From: Luteibacter jiangsuensis
GTDB taxonomy: Bacteria > Pseudomonadota > Gammaproteobacteria > Xanthomonadales > Rhodanobacteraceae
Direction: 5' to 3'
NCBI RefSeq assembly: GCF_011742555.1
Contig: NZ_JAAQQR010000009.1
Location: forward strand, 93,664-157,663
Length of the DNA stretch: 64,000 nt
Part shown: in pieces, positions 45,382 through 51,509 of the stretch
Numbering within the stretch: position 1 is the first letter of the stretch
Layout of the letters: each line of letters opens with the position of its first letter
The notes under the pieces: generated by a model
Databases searched by the model: none
What the model was told of the DNA's origin: nothing
Seen by the model: the letters and a program-made list of their open reading frames with translations, nothing else
Program-made: the position numbers and the translations under genes

Positions 45382-45525
45382 ATGTCCAGTCACCTATGGA
45401 TCGCCCTGATCGGCGTTGGAAGCCTGGGTTGCGTGCTGGCTAAGTCTCCAGTGCTGAAGGCGATCAGCGTTGCATTCATCCTTGTTCTGATCGCATTGGC
45501 GTGGTGCGACGTTGTAGGAAATTGA
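45382..45525 (+). CDS. putative microcin immunity protein 2
   Basis: This 47-codon ORF begins three bases after the precursor 2 stop. The product has Trp6, a first hydrophobic helix (WIALIGVGSLGCVLA), a short basic turn (KSPVLK) and a second helix (AISVAFILVLIALAW), the same plan and exactly the same length as the ORF behind precursor 1. Position and topology suggest specific immunity against peptide 2. No family is recognised. Confidence 0.65.
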   Translation: MSSHLWIALIGVGSLGCVLAKSPVLKAISVAFILVLIALAWCDVVGN

Positions 45526-45626
45526 CCGAAAGAAAGGTGAGGCCGGACGCGCCACAGCGCGTTTCGCCTACAGCCGTGACGATCCCCGCATACAAAACTG
45601 TCCCGCCCAAACAAGCGGAGCAATAT

Positions 45627-45761
45627 ATGCGCGTTTTGTCGTCGGATGAGATCACCTGTGTCGCTGGCGGTAGAGTCATGAAGTGCATTCCTGGCGACGG
45701 GCAGGTCGAGGGAAGCTGGGCGGACCGCTGGCTTCGAAATTTCTTCAGGTCAGGAATGTAA
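45627..45761 (+). CDS. third double-glycine leader peptide, short core
   Basis: The 44-residue peptide has the leader MRVLSSDEITCVAGG and a 29-residue core. The core is unlike the other two: not Gly-rich, with one Cys and a basic, aromatic C-terminal half (SWADRWLRNFFRSGM) that could be an amphipathic helix. GCGGAG lies six bases before the ATG, which fixes this start over a longer in-frame extension. It could be a second kind of bacteriocin, a signalling peptide or a decaying gene. No immunity ORF follows; a hairpin terminator does. Confidence 0.65.
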   Translation: MRVLSSDEITCVAGGRVMKCIPGDGQVEGSWADRWLRNFFRSGM

Positions 45762-45764
45762 GGA

Positions 45765-45800
45765 GAGTGAGGCGGGCTGCTACGCCCGCCCCACTCTTGT
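45765..45800 (+). terminator. probable terminator of the microcin island
   Basis: GAGTG-A-GGCGGGC pairs with GCCCGCC-C-CACTC, followed by a short TTGT tract. The strong stem three bases after the third peptide stop suggests transcript termination, although the T-run is weak. Confidence 0.6.
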
Positions 45801-45825
45801 GCTGTTATCCAAGGGGAACAGTTCA

Positions 45826-46191
45826 TTGGCGACGCTACTGCAATCCTGCCTTGAGTCCGTGGCGCCCTGGTTGTACAAGGACTCCGTTGCATGGACAGCT
45901 GTTGGGCTCGCCGGAACCGCACTATTTGGTTCCCGGTTCTTCGTTCAATGGCTTTATTCCGAGCACAAGGGACGCCTGGCCGTCCCGCCGCTCTTCTGGC
46001 ACCTCAGCTTCTGGGGAAGCCTCGTCTCGCTGATATACGCCATACACCTCGATAAGCTTCCGATCATCTTGGGCCAGGCGGCGCTGCCCTTTCTCCATGG
46101 CCGGAACCTTTGGCTCCTGCATAAGCGGCGGAACCGAATTGCAGGCTTGGCTCCGGCCACCTCTTCCCCTGGGCGCCGGCTCGCGCGATGA
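45826..46191 (+). CDS. LAB_N domain membrane protein
   Basis: The 121-residue protein matches the lipid-A-disaccharide synthase N-terminal-like domain (LAB_N). This occurs as free-standing small membrane proteins as well as fused to LpxB. Hydrophobic segments are WTAVGLAGTALFGSRFFVQW, FWHLSFWGSLVSLIYAIH and LPIILGQAALPFLHGRN; SRFFVQWLYSEHKGR is the characteristic part. I favour the TTG start with AAGGGG nine bases upstream; a GTG at 45799 would lie in the terminator tail. No lpxB or lipid A glycosyltransferase gene adjoins, so its role here is unclear. Confidence 0.8.
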   Translation: MATLLQSCLESVAPWLYKDSVAWTAVGLAGTALFGSRFFVQWLYSEHKGRLAVPPLFWHLSFWGSLVSLIYAIHLDKLPIILGQAALPFLHGRNLWLLHKRRNRIAGLAPATSSPGRRLAR

Positions 46192-46221
46192 TTCGCGAGG
46201 GGATAAGAGGGGGGATACCGT

Positions 46222-46863
46222 ATGTCGCACGCGCAGGATCAGCAGCTCGAACGGCTGACGTTCTTTTCGGACGCGGTGTTCGCCATCGCCATCACCTTGC
46301 TGGTGATCGAGATCCACGTGCCGCATCCGGCCGACAGCAGTAATGAAGCGTGGTTGATCGCGCTTCTCAACCTCACGCCGCATTTTGTGGGGTTCATCCT
46401 GAGCTTCGTTGTCGTGGGTGCCCTCTGGGCTGCCCACCACCGCGTGTTCGGACTTCTTCGCCGTTACGATCCGGCCATCGTGTGGCCCAACCTGTTCCTG
46501 CTCATGGCCATCGCGTTCATGCCGTTCTCGTCGGCATTGATGAGCGAACACCCCACGGAACGCGTACCGGAATGGTTCTACACGGGCACCTTGCTGGTGG
46601 CCGGGTTGCTTCAGTATCGCCTCGTGAAGCGTGTGCTCCGCCCTCCCTTCATCAAGGAAGGGGTATCGGAGGAGATGATCCTCGTTCTGCGCCGCCGGGC
46701 CCTGGCCCTGCCCGCCATGGCCCTGCTGTCGGGGATACTGGCCACCTGGTGGCCCGGCCCCAGCAACCTTCCGTTGATGCTCATGCCGCTGATCGTGCTC
46801 CTGGTCACACGCATGACCAAGCCCGTTTCGGTCGAGCCTGTGACCGCGACCGAAGCGGAATAA
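46222..46863 (+). CDS. TMEM175-like potassium channel family protein (DUF1211)
   Basis: The 213-residue integral membrane protein begins with the family signature RLTFFSDAVFAIAITLLVIE, where the FSDAVFAIA stretch forms the pore-lining helix of bacterial TMEM175-type potassium channels. About six hydrophobic segments follow, including VGFILSFVVVGALWAAHHRVF. The channel function is known for some family members and inferred here. It converges on yaeQ. Confidence 0.85.
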   Translation: MSHAQDQQLERLTFFSDAVFAIAITLLVIEIHVPHPADSSNEAWLIALLNLTPHFVGFILSFVVVGALWAAHHRVFGLLRRYDPAIVWPNLFLLMAIAFMPFSSALMSEHPTERVPEWFYTGTLLVAGLLQYRLVKRVLRPPFIKEGVSEEMILVLRRRALALPAMALLSGILATWWPGPSNLPLMLMPLIVLLVTRMTKPVSVEPVTATEAE

Positions 46864-46884
46864 GCAGCGCACGGCGCCGCGCCG

Positions 46885-47421
46885 CTAGGCCAGCGTCGTC
46901 AATTCCACCGGCACGACGGTCTCGCCGCTGATCACCTGGGCGTGGCCATCCTGCACCATGAACTGGATCTGCATCGTGCGTTGCGTAAGTGCCGCGAGGG
47001 CTTCGACGGTGGCAGGTGCGATGTCGACGACGGAAACGTTCTTCGTGCGGGCCACGGCAGCTGCCGTCTTCTTCCACCAGACCTCCGCGCTGCGTCCGCT
47101 GTAGCTGTAGACGATCACCCTATTCGCGCGGCCGGCCGCACGCCGGATGCGCTGCTCGTCCGGTTGACCGATCTCGATCCACAGATCGACCTCGCCGGTC
47201 AGCTCCTTGCGCCAGAGATCCGGTTCGTCATCGGAACTGATTCCCTTGCCGAAAACGAGCGCATCGTCGGCATTCAAGGCGAACGCGAGCACCCGCACCA
47301 TCATCCGGTCGTCCGTTTCCGACGGATGCTGGGCGATGGTCAACGCGTGCGACTGGTAGTAATGCCGGTCCATGTCGCTGACCTGCAGCTCGGCCTTGAA
47401 GACCGTGGATTTGAGTGCCAT
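46885..47421 (-). CDS. yaeQ: YaeQ family protein
   Basis: This 178-residue protein begins MALKSTVFKAELQVSDMDRH and contains the family blocks PSETDDRMMVRVLAFAL, EPDLWRKELTGEVDLWIEIG and SAEVWWKK. YaeQ has a PD-(D/E)XK-like nuclease fold, but no clear cellular role is established. It lies downstream of the DUF2802 gene on the same strand and ends the leftward run. Confidence 0.92.
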   Translation of the reverse strand: MALKSTVFKAELQVSDMDRHYYQSHALTIAQHPSETDDRMMVRVLAFALNADDALVFGKGISSDDEPDLWRKELTGEVDLWIEIGQPDEQRIRRAAGRANRVIVYSYSGRSAEVWWKKTAAAVARTKNVSVVDIAPATVEALAALTQRTMQIQFMVQDGHAQVISGETVVPVELTTLA

Positions 47422-47480
47422 GGGGTACCGCTCGTGATCTCTGTCAACCGCAGAGCGTACACGAGGAAACAGTCAGCCGA

Positions 47481-47891
47481 TCAACGAGGCGCGTGCAGAC
47501 GATGCAGCAGCTCTGCTTCGGTGAGGGAAATGCCGCACGTTTCCGCGATGTTCTGCGGCGTGGACCCCTGACGCGCGAGGCGCTGGGCCAGTGCGAGCGC
47601 ACGGTCGGTGGTCGCGCCCTGATCGCTCGATACCGCGACGGAGGGGCTGCGCTTCACCTGATCCTCGATGTCTCCCAGGCGATGATCGAGCCGGCGAAGC
47701 ATGTTGGCCAGTGCATCGGCGGAGACCGCGGGCTCGGACGGCGCCTGGGCGGGAGCCGCGGTGGCAGGGGCCGCCGGTTCCTTCTGGGACGCCGGGTACG
47801 TCGCGTTGCCGAGGCGGCGGAACAGGAGCAGCAGGCCGACGAGGTTGAGGACCGCGAGGGCGATCAGCACGTATCCGATGGCAGCGTTCAT
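47481..47891 (-). CDS. DUF2802 protein at the end of the chemotaxis block
   Basis: The 136-residue protein has one N-terminal membrane helix (AIGYVLIALAVLNLVGLLLLF), an Ala/Pro-rich linker, a short predicted coiled coil (NMLRRLDHRLGDIEDQVKR) and a helix-turn-helix-like C-terminus (LARQGSTPQNIAETCGISLTEAELL). A DUF2802 gene occupies the same place after cheW in Pseudomonas flagellar clusters. Function is unknown. The ATG giving the membrane anchor at the N-terminus is preferred over an earlier in-frame codon. Confidence 0.82.
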   Translation of the reverse strand: MNAAIGYVLIALAVLNLVGLLLLFRRLGNATYPASQKEPAAPATAAPAQAPSEPAVSADALANMLRRLDHRLGDIEDQVKRSPSVAVSSDQGATTDRALALAQRLARQGSTPQNIAETCGISLTEAELLHRLHAPR

Positions 47892-47960
47892 GCGTGAGGT
47901 TCCGTTGGTTCGCGGGACACGGTAACGCAATAGCCTTGCCTGAGGACAGGGGCGATGCGC

Positions 47961-48410
47961 CTAGGCCCGGCAGAGCTTCTGCACGTCCACCAGCGCGATG
48001 AACCCGTCGTCGCGGGTAATCACGCCGCTGACGGGATCGTCGCGGCGTTCGGCGCGTCCCGGCGGCGGTGGGGCCACGTCGTCGGCGTCGAAGCTGAGCA
48101 TGTCGCCGATGACGTCGATCCGCATGCCGACCACGCTGCCGTTGTCGTCGAACACGATGACGCGGCGCGAGTCTTCCGCCCCTTCGTCCACGCCGCCTTC
48201 CAGGCCGAAGCGGCGCCGGCCGTCGAGCACCGGCACGATCTGGCCGCGCAGGTTCACGATGCCGAGCACGTCCTCAGGAGCACCGGGGACCGGGGTGATG
48301 TCGCCGGGGCGGATCACTTCGCGCACGCTACCCAGGGACACGGCGTAGCGCTGTCCCTTTAGGGAGAAGCCGAGCCAGGCGCCCTGGCCATCGAGTTGGG
48401 TTGGGGTCAT
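47961..48410 (-). CDS. cheW: CheW chemotaxis adaptor
   Basis: This 149-residue adaptor couples chemoreceptors to CheA. CheW blocks are WLGFSLKGQRYAVSLGSVRE, LGIVNLRGQIVPVLDGRRRF and VGMRIDVIGDML. Its ATG overlaps the preceding ParP-like gene stop (ATGA). It is the flagellar-system adaptor, distinct from PilI and ChpC elsewhere in the window. Confidence 0.92.
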   Translation of the reverse strand: MTPTQLDGQGAWLGFSLKGQRYAVSLGSVREVIRPGDITPVPGAPEDVLGIVNLRGQIVPVLDGRRRFGLEGGVDEGAEDSRRVIVFDDNGSVVGMRIDVIGDMLSFDADDVAPPPPGRAERRDDPVSGVITRDDGFIALVDVQKLCRA

Positions 48411-48982
48411 GGGCCCAGCTCCTTTTCCAGCCATTCGATCAGCGCCGTGGTATCGACCACGCCGCACTTGGGTTCGGGGGACATGCCGGCCAGCCATGGG
48501 CGTGTCGTGGCGCCAAGGCGCCACTGGATCGCGTCCGGCAGGAGTTCGACCGACTCTTCGTCGACCACGCAGGCCAGTGCCCACGTGCGATCGCGCAGGA
48601 TCACCAGCGTCGTCACCGGCGAACCGCTGAGGTCGGGCGAGAGGATCGCCGCGAGGTCGGCGACGCGCGCCTCGCCGCCAGGATGCCGCCAGCGCCCCAG
48701 ACAGATGGGATTGCTCGAATTCGGCGGGCTGAGCGGCGGCATCGGTATCACATGAGTCACGTCGGCCATCGGCACCGCCAGCTTCACGCCCGCCGCCACG
48801 CACAGCAGGTAGCGGCACGCCGCATCGCGCACCGGCACCGGCGCAGGCGCGTTACGTCCGGGCTGGAAGGCCACCACGGTAACCTCGGCGGCCGGCGCCT
48901 TCGTGGCGGGGCGCATCGCCGGCGTCAGGAGCTCGGCAAGGTAATCGGCGACGATCTGTTCGGCGTCTTGCATGGCACGCAT
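48407..48982 (-). CDS. parP: CheW-like ParP-type array-positioning protein
   Basis: The 191-residue protein has a variable Pro/Ala-rich N-terminus and a divergent CheW-like C-terminal domain (CRYLLCVAAGVKLAVPMADV to the end, with WALACVVDEESVELL). In Vibrio and Pseudomonas the gene next to the ParA-like parC encodes ParP, which keeps CheA in polar signalling arrays. The start MRAMQDAEQ overlaps the parC stop in a TGATG arrangement. This is shorter than Vibrio ParP, so the name rests mainly on synteny and the CheW-like fold. Confidence 0.72.
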   Translation of the reverse strand: MRAMQDAEQIVADYLAELLTPAMRPATKAPAAEVTVVAFQPGRNAPAPVPVRDAACRYLLCVAAGVKLAVPMADVTHVIPMPPLSPPNSSNPICLGRWRHPGGEARVADLAAILSPDLSGSPVTTLVILRDRTWALACVVDEESVELLPDAIQWRLGATTRPWLAGMSPEPKCGVVDTTALIEWLEKELGP

Positions 48983-49770
48983 CACGCAGCCGCGTCCGTC
49001 ACCGAAGCGACAGGCAGCGCCAGCAGTTCGTCGAGCAGCTGACGATACGCGAGGCCGCCGCGGCGCGCCGCGGGCCACGATGCAAGGGGAACGCCCGCGG
49101 CGCTCGCTTCGCGAATCTGCGTGTCGGTGGGAATGACGGCCTGGCTCACGCCGTCGCCATATTGCTCGCGCAATTGCGCCAGGCACGCGCGGGAGGCATG
49201 CGTGCGCGCGTCGTACAGCGTCGGCACGATCGTGCGCGGCAACGGCTTGCCGCGCGACCGCTCGATCATGGACAGGCTGCGCAACATGCGCTCCAGACCG
49301 GCAAGGGCCAGCGCCTCCGTCTGCGTGGGCACGAGCAAGCGGTCGCTGGCGGCCAGGGCGTTGACCATCAGCACCCCGAGCGTCGGCGGACAGTCGAGCA
49401 GCACATGGTCGAAATCCGGTGCGAGTTCCGCGAGCGCCTGGCTCAGCACGAGGCCCATGCCGGGCCGTGTGCCGAGTTGACGATCCAGGGTGATCATCGC
49501 CGCCGACGCCGGCAGCACGCTGAGGTCATCCCATCGGGTGGCGTGCACGAGCGTGCGCACCGGCAGCGGATTCCCGCCCACGCCGAAGAGATCGTAGACG
49601 CTGCCATGCGCGCCGCTTTCGACGCCGACGTAGCCGGACAGCGAGGCGTGCGGGTCCATGTCGACGAGCAGCGTCCGCCGACCGGCCTGGGCAAGCAGGC
49701 TGCCGAGCGCGACCGTGGTCGTCGTCTTTCCTACGCCACCCTTCTGGTTGGAGACCGCCCAGACGCGCAT
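48982..49770 (-). CDS. parC: ParC, ParA-like ATPase for polar chemotaxis arrays
   Basis: The 262-residue ATPase has the deviant Walker A VSNQKGGVGKTTTTVALG, the A' motif LLVDMDPHASLSG and the Walker B VLLDCPPTLGVL. ParA-like proteins at this position direct chemotaxis arrays to the old pole and ensure inheritance at division. It lies between motD and parP, overlapping both by one base. It is not a plasmid partition gene: there is no parB or replication gene. Confidence 0.88.
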   Translation of the reverse strand: MRVWAVSNQKGGVGKTTTTVALGSLLAQAGRRTLLVDMDPHASLSGYVGVESGAHGSVYDLFGVGGNPLPVRTLVHATRWDDLSVLPASAAMITLDRQLGTRPGMGLVLSQALAELAPDFDHVLLDCPPTLGVLMVNALAASDRLLVPTQTEALALAGLERMLRSLSMIERSRGKPLPRTIVPTLYDARTHASRACLAQLREQYGDGVSQAVIPTDTQIREASAAGVPLASWPAARRGGLAYRQLLDELLALPVASVTDAAA

Positions 49771-50771
49771 CAGCGGGCCTCCGCGACGGGAGCGAAACGC
49801 GCCGCACCGGCCGTCGGTGCCGCCATGCCCCGGCTGGCGTCGACCGGCGCTGCCGAGCCCGGCGCAGCGGGCTTCGCCGCCAGATCGACGCGGTCGGCGT
49901 CGCTGTAGAAGCGGGCAGGTGCGGCCTTGTCGCTCATCACCACGATGAGCACCCGGCGATTCCGGTTGCGTCCGTCTTCGGTGGCGTTGTTCGCGGTCGG
50001 GCGGAACTCGCCCCAGCCGATGATGCCCACCCGATGCGGATCGACGCCGCTCAACGTAAGCAGCCGTGCCACGGTGGCCGCACGGGCGGCCGACAGTTCC
50101 CAATTGGACGGGAAAGTGGTCGTGGCGATGGGCGTGTTGTCGGTATAGCCCTCGATACGCATGGCGTTCGGAAACGGCGCGAGGATGCCGGCGAGCTTGC
50201 GCAGCACGTCTTCTGCGGGCGCCTGCAGCTTCGCGACGCCAACGGGGAACAGGATGTCCGTGCGCACTTCGATCTCGAGCCAGTCGGGCGTCTGCCGTAC
50301 GCTCACCAGGCTCTTGTCGATGAGCGGCTTCATCGCGCGCTGCACTTCGTCGGAAATCTGGCTGAGGCTGGCATCCTCCGTCTTGCCGATGGAGGTGTTC
50401 GCCGCAGGGGCGGTATTGATGCTGGCGCTTTCCTGCCGCACGGGCGCCGCGCCTTCGTGACCGGGCAACGGCAGGTTGCGCGGGGGAATGGGCACGTCGA
50501 TCTTGGCGATGGGCGCCGCCGTGGGCGCGCGCGACTGGTTCGGCAGTGGCACCTGCGCCGCGGGCGTCGCCTCGCGAATCGGCTCGATCACCTTGCCGGT
50601 GCCGTTGAAGGCTTCGTTGATGGACTGGGCCATGACGCGGAACTTGGACTCGTTCACGGCCGACACCGCGTACATCACCACGAACAACGCAAGCAGCAGC
50701 GTGATGAGATCCCCATACGGGATCGCCCAGCGCTCGTGGTTGATGTGCTCCTCGTGGTGACGCCGCTTCAC
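49770..50771 (-). CDS. motD: MotD, MotB-like stator subunit
   Basis: The 333-residue protein has one N-terminal membrane helix (WAIPYGDLITLLLALFVVMY), in which the Asp is the proton-binding residue, a Pro-rich linker (about 70-140) and a C-terminal OmpA-like peptidoglycan-binding domain (IEGYTDNTPIATTTFPSNWE, then RVGIIGWGEFRPTANN). With MotC it forms a flagellar stator. The start overlaps the motC stop, and the order motC-motD-parC is that of Pseudomonas. The C-terminal tail of about 40 residues is extra. Confidence 0.92.
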   Translation of the reverse strand: MKRRHHEEHINHERWAIPYGDLITLLLALFVVMYAVSAVNESKFRVMAQSINEAFNGTGKVIEPIREATPAAQVPLPNQSRAPTAAPIAKIDVPIPPRNLPLPGHEGAAPVRQESASINTAPAANTSIGKTEDASLSQISDEVQRAMKPLIDKSLVSVRQTPDWLEIEVRTDILFPVGVAKLQAPAEDVLRKLAGILAPFPNAMRIEGYTDNTPIATTTFPSNWELSAARAATVARLLTLSGVDPHRVGIIGWGEFRPTANNATEDGRNRNRRVLIVVMSDKAAPARFYSDADRVDLAAKPAAPGSAAPVDASRGMAAPTAGAARFAPVAEAR

Positions 50772-51508
50772 GACAGGAACCCCTGCAGCTTGCTTTCGAT
50801 GTGCCGCGGGTTGTCACCCTGGGCAATGGAAACCAGGCCCTCGACGAGGATCTCGCGCATCTGCGAACGGCGGCGCGCAAGCCCCTTGAGGCGCGACGCC
50901 ATGGGCAGGGCCAGCAGGTTGGCGAGACCGATGCCATAGATGGTGGCAACGAACGCCGCGGCGATGCCGTGGCCGAGCTTGCTCGGATCGGCCAGGTTCT
51001 GCATGACCGACATCAGGCCCATCACGGCGCCGATGATGCCCATGGTGGGCGAATAGGCCCCCGCGTTTTCGAACACCTTGGCGGCTTCGATGTCGGTGTG
51101 TTCGCGCGCGAAGACTTCCACCTCGAGCACCGAGCGCATGGCGTCGGGCTCGGTGCCGTCCACGAGCAGTTGCAGCCCCTTGCGAATGAAGGGATCCGTT
51201 TCGCGCTCGATGGCGGGCTCCAGGCCCAGCAGGCCGGTGCGCCGCGAGATCTCGCTCCAACCGATGATGCGGCTGACGAGGTTTTCGGATTCGATGTCCG
51301 GCGGACGGTACACCCAGGGCAGCATGCTCCACGCACGCTTGAGCACCGCGCCCGGCGTCTGCACGAGCAGCGCCGCGAACGTACCGACAAAAACGATGAC
51401 GAACGCGGCGGGATTCCACAGGGCGTCGAGGCTCGATCCCTTGAGGATCGTGCCCAGGATGATGACCACGAAGGCCAGGATCGTTCCGACGACGCTCACG
51501 ATATCCAT
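50768..51508 (-). CDS. motC: MotC, MotA-like stator subunit
   Basis: The 246-residue protein has four membrane helices, two at the N-terminus (VVGTILAFVVIILGTILKG and FVIVFVGTFAALLVQTPG) and two after residue 145, starting at AYSPTMGIIGAVMGLMSVMQ. A charged cytoplasmic loop lies between and interacts with FliG. It directly follows cheA; cheB, which stands between them in Pseudomonas, is missing here. Confidence 0.93.
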   Translation of the reverse strand: MDIVSVVGTILAFVVIILGTILKGSSLDALWNPAAFVIVFVGTFAALLVQTPGAVLKRAWSMLPWVYRPPDIESENLVSRIIGWSEISRRTGLLGLEPAIERETDPFIRKGLQLLVDGTEPDAMRSVLEVEVFAREHTDIEAAKVFENAGAYSPTMGIIGAVMGLMSVMQNLADPSKLGHGIAAAFVATIYGIGLANLLALPMASRLKGLARRRSQMREILVEGLVSIAQGDNPRHIESKLQGFLS

Positions 51509-51509
51509 G

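Noticed and set aside
46885..47421. yaeQ as part of the chemotaxis block
   Set aside because: It is on the same strand downstream of the DUF2802 gene but has no known link to chemotaxis; adjacency is probably incidental.
48982..49770. ParA-like gene as a sign of a plasmid or integrated element
   Set aside because: It overlaps motD and parP in a conserved chemotaxis operon, and no parB or replication gene is near.
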